A program made the position numbers and the translations under genes. From positions 1 to 64,000 of the forward strand of contig NZ_JANXTI010000065.1 of NCBI RefSeq assembly GCF_025352425.1: DNA of 64,000 bases, given 5' to 3'. The notes below the pieces were generated by a model, which made no database searches, was not told where the DNA came from, and saw only the letters and a program-made list of their open reading frames with translations. Below are positions 17,346 to 26,172 of the stretch, piece after piece (the stretch's first letter is position 1; every line of letters starts with the position of its first letter). The stretch is from Flavobacterium sp. Its GTDB lineage: Bacteria; Bacteroidota; Bacteroidia; Flavobacteriales; Flavobacteriaceae.

Positions 17346-17783
17346 ATGAAACACCGCAACCTCCTCTTAACCCTAATTAACGACGAAGATGAAAACGCAC
17401 TCATGCGTTGGGTCGGCGCACAGCCATTACTTGACCAGCCCGAAATCCTTCGCGAACTTAAGGAACTACTGCTTGAACTTTCCGAAGATGAGGAAGAGGC
17501 CCTTACACTCGCCGCTACTTTTGATGCTGCCGTAGACGACTACGAGGACAAAATACTCGATGAGAAATTAGCGGAAGCTCAATTACAGATTGCCCTCCAG
17601 GCACAGGAAAAGGCCGCGCAGGAAATCGACGAAGCTACCAAAGGCGTAAGAGCATATGTGATAGATTGCATAGTAACCAATGCCCCAAACGCCGCAGCAA
17701 TGAGAGAACTCGCCGAAAAAATAATGGTACTCGAGAAGGAACAGGGAACCTTTGACCCCGCAAACTGGAAGCCCCTCGTATAG
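17346..17783 (+). CDS. Hypothetical acidic helical protein
   Basis: This 145-residue, strongly acidic protein seems almost entirely helical (LRELKELLLELSEDEEEALT, then EKLAEAQLQIALQAQEKAAQ). Residues 75-115 have the heptad pattern of a coiled coil. There is no signal peptide or membrane segment, and I do not recognise the family. The gene is visibly richer in G+C than the defence island to its left. Its tight spacing with the upstream small HTH gene suggests one operon. Confidence 0.6.
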   Translation: MKHRNLLLTLINDEDENALMRWVGAQPLLDQPEILRELKELLLELSEDEEEALTLAATFDAAVDDYEDKILDEKLAEAQLQIALQAQEKAAQEIDEATKGVRAYVIDCIVTNAPNAAAMRELAEKIMVLEKEQGTFDPANWKPLV

Positions 17784-18047
17784 CCCCTCAATTTTGTTCC
17801 AGACCTTTAGTCCACCGCTTCCGGGCAATTTCGACTTCCAAAAGTAGACCAAATAATGCCATAACTACAACGCCTAAGTTCGCGTGCTTCTATGCAGAGC
17901 AACGGAATAGAAACGTAAAATCTAAACTTCAAAATTCCCCGGATTAAATGTATTAAACCTCAGTTTTGAAAGCGTTTTAGAAGGGAATGATAATTATCTA
18001 TTTTCACTACCTTTACCACCAATGAATCTCCCTGCAAACTCTTCACT

Positions 18048-19247
18048 ATGAAAAGAATGATACTGCTTTTGTTGATGATAGCGGGTACTGCCATAGCACA
18101 GCCCTGGACTGCCGTTCAGCCGATGGCTTTAAATACCGAACGCTATAATGCCGTTTCGTTTTCAATAGGCAATAAAGGCTATGTCACCACCGGCCAGACC
18201 ACAACCTTAACCTTAGAAACCACTTTTGAATACGATCCCACTACCAATACCTGGATACAAAAGGCTAGCTTCCCGGGAGGCAAACGCCGGGGGGCGAGTG
18301 GTTTTACGGTAGGCAGTAAAGCGTATGTGCTCGCAGGGCGCGATGATTCCCTCCCTAATGGTGTCAACCACAACGATATGTGGGCGTTTGACCCTGCAAC
18401 CAACACATGGGAACAGAAAGCCAACTATCCGGGTGGCAATCGCGAAAACCTTATCGCTTTCGGCATAGGCAATTATGGCTACGCAGGCTTCGGGCTTGCC
18501 GGCACCCGAAAGCTCGACTTTTACCGTTATGAACCCATTACTGACACCTGGACGCAATTGCCCGATATCAACTATTACTGGCATCAGTACAGTACCGCCG
18601 TGTTCGTGCTCAACGGAAAAGGCTATTTCGCGACAGGCATTGCCTACAGTGGCACCACGTTTAATAACTACACCTCTGACCACGTCTTTATGTTTGACCC
18701 CGCCACGGGCGTCTGGACGCAAAAGAATAATTTTACCGGAGGCGCAAGGGAATACACAACCGCTTTTACGGTCAACGGCAGGGCATATATGGGGCTCGGC
18801 TATACAGGGACTTTTTCTATTGATCTCTGGCAGTACGACGATGCTGCCGATTCGTGGACACAGGTAGGCGATTTCACACCTGGGGGCGGACGCATATGGA
18901 CGTCCACATTCACACTAGGCAGCAAATCATACGTCGGCAACGGAAGGGCGTCCACCAGCCAGACCCTCACCACCTTTTATTCCTGGGAGCCTACCCTGAC
19001 AGTACCCAATTATGCGACGGATCCCTTTACGGTAGTTTCAGCGCACGACCAAATTGCCATCACCACCAATCAGCCCACCAGTTACACTGTAGCCATTTAT
19101 TCCATCGACGGGAAAATGATCCTGCCACCCGACTTTCAGGACGGGAACGCTGAGTATGTCTTCACCCACCAGCTCCCTCACGGCATCTATCTTTTACAGC
19201 TTGAGCAGGAAGGCAAACGATACAACAGGAAAATTGTGGTTCCCTGA
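18048..19247 (+). CDS. Secreted Kelch-repeat protein with T9SS sorting domain
   Basis: This 399-residue protein starts with a signal peptide ending AIAQ at about residue 18. At least five Kelch motifs follow, each with a Gly-rich turn and a paired Trp: NDMWAFDPATNTWEQKANYP, FYRYEPITDTWTQLP, VFMFDPATGVWTQKNNF, LWQYDDAADSWTQVGDF. They would form a beta-propeller. The last 80 residues (FTVVSAHDQIAITT to IVVP) form a T9SS C-terminal sorting domain with YSIDGKMI and LPHGIYLLQLE. It should be displayed at the surface or released. Kelch propellers usually bind carbohydrate or protein; the ligand is unknown. The gene is GC-rich for this genome. Confidence 0.9.
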   Translation: MKRMILLLLMIAGTAIAQPWTAVQPMALNTERYNAVSFSIGNKGYVTTGQTTTLTLETTFEYDPTTNTWIQKASFPGGKRRGASGFTVGSKAYVLAGRDDSLPNGVNHNDMWAFDPATNTWEQKANYPGGNRENLIAFGIGNYGYAGFGLAGTRKLDFYRYEPITDTWTQLPDINYYWHQYSTAVFVLNGKGYFATGIAYSGTTFNNYTSDHVFMFDPATGVWTQKNNFTGGAREYTTAFTVNGRAYMGLGYTGTFSIDLWQYDDAADSWTQVGDFTPGGGRIWTSTFTLGSKSYVGNGRASTSQTLTTFYSWEPTLTVPNYATDPFTVVSAHDQIAITTNQPTSYTVAIYSIDGKMILPPDFQDGNAEYVFTHQLPHGIYLLQLEQEGKRYNRKIVVP

Positions 19248-19289
19248 TAAGGTATCAGTCCAGAGTGTTTTTTTGCAGAGCAACGGTCT

Positions 19290-19388
19290 TCTTCATTCTT
19301 CATTCATCATTCTTTCTCTTTCTTCTTTCCTCTTTCCTCTTTCTCTATATTCTTGCTTCTTCCCTCTTGCTTCTTTTCCCTTTCCTCT
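19290..19388. repeat. Low-complexity polypyrimidine tract
   Basis: About 100 bp are almost purely C and T on the plus strand, built from TTCTTCC, TTCCTCTTTCC and TTGCTTCTTCCCTC words. Its reverse complement repeats the GAAGCAAGA words also seen at 27058-27086, so this is a dispersed low-complexity family rather than a unique tract. Confidence 0.6.
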
Positions 19389-19391
19389 AAC

Positions 19392-19811
19392 CTACGACAC
19401 CTGGGAAAACCGCTGTTCCAAATACCCCATAATTAAACCTGGTAGCGCCTGAATCTCCTGCCTGCTACTGGGTTTTTTAAGAAACACGATATAAGGGCTA
19501 TGGAGTTGGGGTTCGTTTTCGGCGATATTGCTGGTAGTTGAGATTACAAATTTGTACATCGTTGGCGCGGCATGCAGTTCCTCAAGTGCCTTGACCACAT
19601 CAATGCCGCTAAAGAAAGGCATATACATATCAACCAACAATACATCGGGAATATTCTTCTTGCGGCTGATCTCATCAAATACCTCCACTCCGGAGGTAAG
19701 ACAGCCCATCAGGATAAACTTTTCATTCCGCTGGAATATCTCCCGAAAAAGTTCTCGGTCCTCCGCGTCGTCATCGGCAACTATAATTGTAAAGGGACAA
19801 ATAGGGTTCAT
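19392..19811 (-). CDS. Single-domain response regulator
   Basis: This 139-residue protein is a receiver domain with no output domain. The acidic pocket is D13-D15 (VADDDAEDRELF), the phosphorylation site D61 (LLVDMYMPFFSGIDVV), the switch Ser/Thr in FVISTTS (about 88-94) and the conserved Lys at 112-113 (IVFLKKP). It would take phosphate from a histidine kinase and act through protein contacts. No kinase gene is adjacent. The gene converges with the Kelch gene. Confidence 0.93.
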   Translation of the reverse strand: MNPICPFTIIVADDDAEDRELFREIFQRNEKFILMGCLTSGVEVFDEISRKKNIPDVLLVDMYMPFFSGIDVVKALEELHAAPTMYKFVISTTSNIAENEPQLHSPYIVFLKKPSSRQEIQALPGLIMGYLEQRFSQVS

Positions 19812-20056
19812 AATAAATTCAGTTAATATCAGTTATACAAATTTCAGAATTTGTGCAGGACGGATGTTATAGATATTCGGAGGGAGGTTACATAATTATA
19901 ATTGTTTCAGATGAGATATAAAAACACAACCCCCATAACAGCACACCTTACAGGTTTTTAAAAAGGTGGTAATTGTGGAATATTTCCAAACTATGTTATA
20001 AAAAGGTTGTCGTAACTCTAAGTATCTTGGTAACTAAATCAATAAGCGTTACTATT

Positions 20057-22738
20057 ATGGCTCTTGATAAATACAAGGAAAAAAGAAATGCAGGCAAAAC
20101 ACCAGAGCCGTTTGGCGGAAAGGTGGCGAAGGATGTGCTCCGTTTTGTCATTCAGAAACATGCCGCCTCCCATCTTCATTACGACTTTCGTCTGGAGATG
20201 GAAGGTGTGCTTAAAAGTTGGGCCGTTCCCAAAGGGCCATCCACCGACCCCGATAGTAAACGTTTGGCAATGATGGTGGAAGACCATCCCTATGACTATC
20301 GAAGCTTTGAAGGCATTATCCCTCAGGGAGAATACGGAGGTGGGACTGTTATCGTTTGGGATGAAGGCACATACGAACCCCTCGAACCTGAAGGAAAGAC
20401 CAAAGAAGCACACGACAGGCAATTGCGTAAGGAATTGCACAGCGGGAAACTAAAGTTCGTCCTAAAAGGCAGGAAACTGAAAGGGGGCTTTGCACTTGTT
20501 AAAGCCTACGGGCGTACAGAGAATAGCTGGCTGCTGATGAAGCTTGACGATAAACATACTGCTATAACCGATATTACAAAGAAAGATAAATCGGTGGTTT
20601 CAGGAAAAACATTGGAAGAAGTGGCTGCCACCAGTACAGTTATTTACGGCAAAACTGACGCAAAGACCACCCCGAAAAAAGCCGCTGGGAAAACGACCAA
20701 AAAAGAGGAAACCAAAGATAGCGATGAGCCCCATGCGGCGGCGCTGCTAAAAAAAGGCAAGCGTTCGGCAATGCTTATTAAAGTTAAACCGATGCTTGCG
20801 ACACTCGTCAACGCCCCTTTTGACAACCCCGACTGGACCTTTGAAGTAAAATGGGATGGCTACAGGGCCGTCGCCTACGTTAACAAAGGTGAAGTGGAAT
20901 TGGCTTCCAGAAACAATAAATCCTTTACCGATAAATATTACCCCATTACAGCCACAATGAAGAATTGGTCTATAAATGCAGTTCTCGATGGGGAACTTGT
21001 AGTACTAAAGGAAAGTGGCAAAGCCGATTTTAGTGCACTTCAAAATTGGCGCAGCGAAGCAGATGGGCATTTGATTTATTACGCTTTCGACCTGTTGTGG
21101 TATGAAGGGAAGGATATAACGAAATTGCCACTCTCAGCCAGGCAGGCGCTACTAAAAGAAATTCTACCTGAAAACGAGGACAATATCCGCATAAGCCAAG
21201 TGTTTACAGAAAATGGAATTGATTTTTTTGAGGCTGCGGAAAAAATGGGGCTGGAAGGTATCATGGCCAAAAGGGCTGATAGTCTTTATGTTCCTGATGC
21301 ACGTTCGAAAGACTGGCTCAAGATAAAGGCAAACAAAAGGCAGGAAGTAGTCATTGCGGGGTTTACCAACAATGATGGAAGTGCCAAAGCATTCAGCTCC
21401 TTGTTGCTTGGGGTTTACGAAAAAGGGGATTTCCGGTATGTTGGCAAGGTGGGAACAGGCTTTTCCGATAAGACACAGCGCGAAATGATGGTACAATTTA
21501 AACCTTTGATAACCAATGTCAGCCCTTTCGCTGTTGAACCTGATGTAAACAAGCCATCGCGGTTTCGCCCCAACCCTCCCAATGCAACGGCGACCTGGCT
21601 CAATCCATCACTGGTGTGCGAGGTGAGCTTTACCGAAGTTACCTCAGACGGAGTGTTTCGTCATCCGTCCTTTGAAGGAATGCGTATTGATAAGAAAGCA
21701 GAAAATGTACATCGGGAAACCGCTGAAAATACTAAAGAAATTATGAAAGATAAGGTGTCAGATAAGGGTATAGAAATAATAGCCGCGCCTAAAGGTGGCG
21801 GTGCTAAAACATTGCTGAATCCAAAAGAGGAAACACAGGTAAAAAAGGTTAAGGGACATGAACTTAAGTTCACTAATCTCAGTAAAGTATACTTTCCGGA
21901 AGACGGCATTACCAAGCGGGACATGTTCAACTATTACCATCAGGTGGCAGCATACATTCTACCCTACCTAAAGGATAGGCCGCAATCGCTAAACCGCTTT
22001 CCGAACGGCATACATGGTCAGAGTTTTTACCAAAAGGATGTTAAAGGAAAGGCTCCCGATTGGGTAAAAACTTTTCCGTATACCACCGATGATAGCGAGG
22101 AGAAGACATTCCTTGTTGGCGATGATGAAGCCACATTGCTTTGGATGGCATCGCTGGGATGTATCGAAATGAATCCATGGTTCAGCACCATCCAACATCC
22201 CGATGCCCCTGATTACTGTGTGATTGACCTTGACCCCGACAAGAATACTTTCGACCAGGTGATAGTGGCAGCACAGGAAGTCAAGAAGATACTTGATGCT
22301 ATAGGCATACCGGGTTATCCAAAAACTTCGGGATCTACGGGCATTCACATTTATATTCCTTTGGGTGCCAAATACACCTATGAACAGTCACGGTTGTTCG
22401 GGAAGTTGATTGTTTCGCTGGTGCATGCACAGTTGCCGGAATTTACAAGTCTGGAGCGTATTATCAAGAATCGTAATGGTAAAATGTACCTTGACTTTCT
22501 ACAGAACCGACCTGGTGCTACCATTGCCGGCCCCTATTCCTTACGCCCAAAACCGGGAGCCACTGTTTCTATGCCGTTGCATTGGGATGAGGTCAAAAAA
22601 GGACTGCAAATGAAAGACTTTACGATTAAAAATGCCGTAGTGCGAATTAGGGAGCAGGGCGATATTTTTAAAGGTACACTACAAAAAGGAATTGATATGG
22701 AAAAGGCTGTCCATAAATCAGATAGTTTATTTAATTAA
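20057..22738 (+). CDS. ligD: Multifunctional DNA ligase D of the NHEJ pathway
   Basis: From ATG 20057 (an upstream TTG at 19973 adds 28 unrelated residues) the protein has 893 residues with three domains. The 3'-phosphoesterase comes first (HYDFR at 41-45, GEYGGG at 91-96). The ATP-dependent ligase follows, with catalytic K265 in KWDGYR, LDGELVVL at about 310-317, EGIMAKR at 400-406 and WLKIKANKRQE at 420-430. The primase-polymerase is last, with the metal-binding DLDPD at 724-728 and SGSTGIHIYIPLG. LigD trims, fills and seals double-strand breaks with Ku. No Ku gene lies within this window. A Lys/Thr/Glu-rich linker joins PE and ligase. Confidence 0.97.
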   Translation: MALDKYKEKRNAGKTPEPFGGKVAKDVLRFVIQKHAASHLHYDFRLEMEGVLKSWAVPKGPSTDPDSKRLAMMVEDHPYDYRSFEGIIPQGEYGGGTVIVWDEGTYEPLEPEGKTKEAHDRQLRKELHSGKLKFVLKGRKLKGGFALVKAYGRTENSWLLMKLDDKHTAITDITKKDKSVVSGKTLEEVAATSTVIYGKTDAKTTPKKAAGKTTKKEETKDSDEPHAAALLKKGKRSAMLIKVKPMLATLVNAPFDNPDWTFEVKWDGYRAVAYVNKGEVELASRNNKSFTDKYYPITATMKNWSINAVLDGELVVLKESGKADFSALQNWRSEADGHLIYYAFDLLWYEGKDITKLPLSARQALLKEILPENEDNIRISQVFTENGIDFFEAAEKMGLEGIMAKRADSLYVPDARSKDWLKIKANKRQEVVIAGFTNNDGSAKAFSSLLLGVYEKGDFRYVGKVGTGFSDKTQREMMVQFKPLITNVSPFAVEPDVNKPSRFRPNPPNATATWLNPSLVCEVSFTEVTSDGVFRHPSFEGMRIDKKAENVHRETAENTKEIMKDKVSDKGIEIIAAPKGGGAKTLLNPKEETQVKKVKGHELKFTNLSKVYFPEDGITKRDMFNYYHQVAAYILPYLKDRPQSLNRFPNGIHGQSFYQKDVKGKAPDWVKTFPYTTDDSEEKTFLVGDDEATLLWMASLGCIEMNPWFSTIQHPDAPDYCVIDLDPDKNTFDQVIVAAQEVKKILDAIGIPGYPKTSGSTGIHIYIPLGAKYTYEQSRLFGKLIVSLVHAQLPEFTSLERIIKNRNGKMYLDFLQNRPGATIAGPYSLRPKPGATVSMPLHWDEVKKGLQMKDFTIKNAVVRIREQGDIFKGTLQKGIDMEKAVHKSDSLFN

Positions 22739-22846
22739 TTTATCTGCAGAATGTGGAAATTATATAAGCCTCCTATTTAATGCTGTAAGTAGAACAAGCG
22801 ATGCGGTTATAAATTTGGGCATGTTTAATTTAAAAATTTTAATATC

Positions 22847-22963
22847 ATGAACACAAAAAATGAAAAATCATCCTCAGAGGATGATAAAAAAAGCGGTGGG
22901 TCAAAAAGTAAAAGCGGCAGCAAATCCGGCAGCAAAAGCGGCAACAAAGGAACCAGTAAATAA
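22847..22963 (+). CDS. Tiny Lys/Ser/Gly-rich basic protein
   Basis: A complete 38-codon frame runs from ATG 22847 to TAA 22961-22963. The product begins MNTKNEKSSSEDDKK and continues as SKSGSKSGSKSG-type repeats. It is strongly basic and surely disordered. Repeated SGSK units imply short internal duplications. Its stop is 7 bp before the next gene, which encodes an acidic disordered protein. Nucleic-acid binding or a stress role is only a guess from composition. Confidence 0.6.
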   Translation: MNTKNEKSSSEDDKKSGGSKSKSGSKSGSKSGNKGTSK

Positions 22964-22970
22964 CTAAGTT

Positions 22971-23408
22971 ATGGAAAATTCAAACAACCGGAATTATGGC
23001 CAGGAAGGCAATAATTCAGAGGACAGAAACATGGGGTCGCGTTCAAACGGTGAAGAAAACGCTGAATTTGAACACAACAGCCAAGACACTGAAAGTTCCA
23101 GAAGCTCTGAAAACGAAAGAAACTCAGAGAGTGGAAGAAGTTCCGATTCAACAAGCCCGGGTCGTTCGAATGAAAATGACAGAGAATCTGGTTCAGATTT
23201 ACGTTCTCATTCAGATCATTCTGAGCGCTCACAGGAAGGCATGGATGCTTCACAAAATTCCCGTTCTGGCGGTCACGACAACCAGAACGAGGATTCAGGC
23301 AGCCATGAAGAATGGAAAAGCTCAGGCAGATCTGAAGATTCTGAAGATTCCGAAAATGACGCGTATGATGCGGGTAGTAACGGTCCGGGAAGATCACCAG
23401 GTCTGTAA
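22971..23408 (+). CDS. Acidic, Ser/Asn/Glu-rich disordered protein
   Basis: This 145-residue protein has almost no hydrophobic residues and is dominated by Ser, Glu, Asn, Asp, Gly and Arg (RSSENERNSESGRSSDS, SGRSEDSEDSENDAYD). It should be unfolded. A second frame (22996-23448) is also open, but this frame has an ATG just 7 bp after the preceding small gene and ends just before a terminator, so I prefer it. No family is recognised. Hydrophilic proteins of this style are often stress-induced, and the neighbouring LigD and HD-hydrolase genes fit that idea loosely. Confidence 0.6.
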   Translation: MENSNNRNYGQEGNNSEDRNMGSRSNGEENAEFEHNSQDTESSRSSENERNSESGRSSDSTSPGRSNENDRESGSDLRSHSDHSERSQEGMDASQNSRSGGHDNQNEDSGSHEEWKSSGRSEDSEDSENDAYDAGSNGPGRSPGL

Positions 23409-23414
23409 AAGACA

Positions 23415-23441
23415 AAAACCGCCGTCTATTGCGGCGGTTTT
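23415..23441 (+). terminator. Terminator after the disordered-protein pair
   Basis: AAAACCGCCG pairs perfectly with CGGCGGTTTT around TCTATTG, six bases after the stop codon at 23406-23408. Confidence 0.85.
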
Positions 23442-23461
23442 AATTTAGTCAATATACATAA

Positions 23462-24097
23462 ATGCAAGATGCAATCACCATCAGATCTAATCATCTCCTA
23501 GCAATGAATTTACCGCAAATGGATACAATTCTTGACACTGTCCGCTGTTTTGCATCAAAAGCACATCAGGGACAGATGCGTAAGTACACCCCCGATCCGT
23601 ACATAGTACACCCTATCAGGGTTTCTGAAATGGTAATGCCGTTTAATTCCCGCCTTCCCGTTATCGCCGCTGCTTTGCTGCACGATGTTGTGGAAGATAC
23701 CATCGTTAGTGAGACCGCTCTGTCAGTATTCCTTCATAACATTATGGATCCTGAGGATGCAGCCGAAACAATGCGTCTTGTTATCCAACTGACAGATATT
23801 TATGTACCAGGTAACTATCCTAATTTGAACCGTAGAAAACGCAAGGAAAGGGAATTGGAAAGACTAACTAAAATCAGCCCTGAAGCGCAGACCATAAAGT
23901 ATGCAGATATAGTAGATAACACCCGTGAAATTGCCACCTGTGATCCGGACTTTGCGCCGGAATATCTTCATGAATGCCTGGCTATTTTGCAAAAGGCAGA
24001 CCAGGGAAATTCTATTTTGTATTCAAAAGCATTGGAGAGCGTAAAGTCGGGACTTTATGCTATAAAAGAGATGACGTCAACCGTTCCATCCAATTAA
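23462..24097 (+). CDS. HD-domain protein resembling a ppGpp hydrolase (SpoT/MESH1 type)
   Basis: This 211-residue protein carries the RelA/SpoT hydrolase-type HD_4 domain: FASKAHQGQMRKYTPDPYIVHP (two halves), then LLHDVVEDT with the metal-binding HD, and IKYADIVDNTREI with the distal Asp. That is the layout of stand-alone Mn-dependent (p)ppGpp or NADPH phosphohydrolases. No synthetase or TGS domain is attached. The start may be ATG 23462 or Met16 (MNLPQMD), since the fold begins there. It is the first gene after a terminator, so it has its own promoter. Substrate specificity cannot be read from the sequence. Confidence 0.85.
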   Translation: MQDAITIRSNHLLAMNLPQMDTILDTVRCFASKAHQGQMRKYTPDPYIVHPIRVSEMVMPFNSRLPVIAAALLHDVVEDTIVSETALSVFLHNIMDPEDAAETMRLVIQLTDIYVPGNYPNLNRRKRKERELERLTKISPEAQTIKYADIVDNTREIATCDPDFAPEYLHECLAILQKADQGNSILYSKALESVKSGLYAIKEMTSTVPSN

Positions 24098-24166
24098 ACA
24101 AAAAATTAGCAGCATTTGGAAAAAAGAAATAAATTTACAGTATGGATTTAGCCTCAAACTAACAAG

Positions 24167-25105
24167 ATGTATTGTACTTTATTTGCAAAATTACCTATTA
24201 CTATTCTTCGTCCGCTGGCATTATTGCTTTTTATTGCCGCTTTTTCTCCACTTTCAATTTGTGGTCAGGAAATTCCCGAAAACATAACGCGGGCAGCCCA
24301 TTGTAATTGCCGCGCCTTAAAAAAAACAACCCACACTATTCATTCGAAGATTGACGAAGGTTCCGGACTGGTTGCGTGGAATGGAAGACTATGGACTCAC
24401 AACGACAGCGGCAGGCAGACCCTTTTTGCCATTGACACCCTTAGTGGTAAGATACTTGAAGAATTTATGTTACCAGTGAGAAATGTTGATTGGGAAGAAA
24501 TAACCCAGGACCGCAATTTTCTTTATATTGGAAACTTTGGAAATAATGGAGGTCTCAGGGAACAACTGCAAATATACCGCATCAGTAAGGAGAAACTTTT
24601 GCAGCATGAGGTTGTGCTTGATTCCATTAGCTTTGAATGGCCAAAGACAGATGATTTCGGGAGCCTTAAAAAGATAAATTTTGACTGCGAAGCAATGATT
24701 GTCGTTAATGATACTATCCTGCTGTTTACCAAAGAATTTAAAAAGAGACGTTGTTCAAGGGTATTCCGACTTCCTGCGAAGCCCACACACCACATAGCCG
24801 AATACGTAACAACACTAAAGACACGGACTTTAATAACCGGTGCTACCTACTTATCTGAAAACAGGCGTGTGGTATTATGCGGCTACAGCATGTTTTTATC
24901 ACCCCGAATGGTGACTTTTAACTTGTCGGGAAAGGGAATCGGTACTATAACCAACGCGAAACAAATCAGGGTTAGGGGATACTTTAGACAAAATGAAGGC
25001 GTAGCCAGTTTCAACGGAACAGATTGCTACCTGATAAGTGAAGCCACCAATTTAACGCTATGGAGAAATAAACCGAGGATTTCCAAGGTCACAATTAGTC
25101 CATAG
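24167..25105 (+). CDS. Exported propeller-like protein of unknown function
   Basis: This 312-residue protein has a long signal peptide (about 1-33, ending SICGQ). The body contains repeating strand patterns with Asp/Asn turns: GSGLVAWNGRLWTHNDSG, VDWEEITQDRNFLYIGNFGN, NFDCEAMIVVNDTILLFTKE and NEGVASFNGTDCYLISEA. This suggests a beta-propeller of the SdiA-regulated or esterase-like type. The DCEAM and NEGVA motifs recur at equivalent places in such folds. No catalytic residues can be assigned. There is no T9SS tail, so it is probably periplasmic. Confidence 0.7.
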   Translation: MYCTLFAKLPITILRPLALLLFIAAFSPLSICGQEIPENITRAAHCNCRALKKTTHTIHSKIDEGSGLVAWNGRLWTHNDSGRQTLFAIDTLSGKILEEFMLPVRNVDWEEITQDRNFLYIGNFGNNGGLREQLQIYRISKEKLLQHEVVLDSISFEWPKTDDFGSLKKINFDCEAMIVVNDTILLFTKEFKKRRCSRVFRLPAKPTHHIAEYVTTLKTRTLITGATYLSENRRVVLCGYSMFLSPRMVTFNLSGKGIGTITNAKQIRVRGYFRQNEGVASFNGTDCYLISEATNLTLWRNKPRISKVTISP

Positions 25106-25160
25106 AATACTACTCTATATCGTCAGTCCCGGGATTCCGAATTGTTGAAATTGTTTTAAC

Positions 25161-25934
25161 TTATGTATTGGCTTTAAAATAATGCTCTAAAACACTTGCC
25201 AAACGGATGCCGGCATCCAAAAGCTGCGATTTTATAATGGGATACACGCTATCAACATACTGGATATCAGCTTTATTATTTTTAAGGCTATAGGCTTCCT
25301 TTAAATAACCGCGCGATTGCTTCGCCCATCCAATAATATCTATTTTTTCTACCGCTGCCATTTGCTCGGTTGTATATTTTTTGCTGTTCAAAACATCCGA
25401 CAGTGAAGTCGCCTTGTATTCAATAATCTCTGAATCCCATGTGGCGTGCAGGTTGGTGCCATGACCACTCATAAAATTCAGCTGTATTGTATTACCACCT
25501 TTGTCGGAAGGATAAGCAATGTGAAGGGGCTGGTGCAGATCGCCTATCAGATGAAATAAAATTAATATCCTTCTTTTGATTTCATCATGTGATAGCGTTT
25601 CCTTATGGTCTAATTCCTGAAGGGTGCGGTTTAAAACCGTCAGGATGTTGTCACCTGATGGCATTTGCGTAGCCCCTTTTTCAAGATCGAGGTAATGATA
25701 AGGCTTCATATAATCATTGGCATGGTCACTTTTAATGGCATCCATCCAGTTGGCAGCATCTTCAATAGACATGCCGTCAAGGTATTGCAATATATTGTTT
25801 TTGGTGGTTTCGTCCATATAGTGGAAAGCGACTTCGGCAACCAGGGCATGTCCCTGTTGTCCCCAGGCAAACGCTCGGGTAGTGCCTGAAAATAGCGCAA
25901 CGGCAATAGCCATCGCAGTAAATACATGTTTCAT
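25161..25934 (-). CDS. Secreted S1/P1-family nuclease
   Basis: This 257-residue protein has a signal peptide ending AFA, so the mature enzyme starts with Trp (WGQQGH). The N-terminal Trp is a zinc ligand in S1/P1 nucleases. The other ligands are visible: H in GQQGH, D in ANWMD, H in YHYLDL, H and D in FHLIGDLHQPLH, and H and D in LHATWD. It should cut single-stranded DNA or RNA outside the cytoplasm using three zinc ions, for nucleotide scavenging. A matching -7 box lies at 25954-25961. Confidence 0.95.
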   Translation of the reverse strand: MKHVFTAMAIAVALFSGTTRAFAWGQQGHALVAEVAFHYMDETTKNNILQYLDGMSIEDAANWMDAIKSDHANDYMKPYHYLDLEKGATQMPSGDNILTVLNRTLQELDHKETLSHDEIKRRILILFHLIGDLHQPLHIAYPSDKGGNTIQLNFMSGHGTNLHATWDSEIIEYKATSLSDVLNSKKYTTEQMAAVEKIDIIGWAKQSRGYLKEAYSLKNNKADIQYVDSVYPIIKSQLLDAGIRLASVLEHYFKANT

Positions 25935-25953
25935 AAATTGTGGTTTGGAAAGC

Positions 25954-25961
25954 CAAATGTA
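25954..25961 (-). promoter_or_regulatory. Candidate -7 box for the S1/P1 nuclease gene
   Basis: On the minus strand this reads TACATTTG, a full match to TAnnTTTG, 19 bp before the start codon. No -33 element is evident at normal spacing. Confidence 0.5.
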
Positions 25962-26146
25962 TCTTTATCCCGTTTTCGGATTGCTAAAATTTTGCTAAAA
26001 CAAATAGGACAACACTTAAAACGCATACTTTTCTTAAATTATTACAATGTCTCCGCAATAAAGACCCGAATAAACTGACGAGAGACTTCCTTCGTCGGCT
26101 TGACAAACAATCTAGGAACTCTAATAATCTAACCATCTAAAAAGCT

Positions 26147-26154
26147 TATCTTTG
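26147..26154 (+). promoter_or_regulatory. Candidate -7 box for era
   Basis: TATCTTTG matches TAnnTTTG and lies 18 bp before ATG 26173. It overlaps the alternative TTG start at 26152, which argues for translation from 26173. Confidence 0.55.
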
Positions 26155-26172
26155 CACCCTCATTTTACTATC

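Noticed and set aside
22996..23448. A 150-codon frame overlapping the acidic protein gene
   Set aside because: It is shifted by one base, runs through the terminator hairpin and starts farther from the preceding gene. The acidic frame fits the operon and stops just before the terminator.
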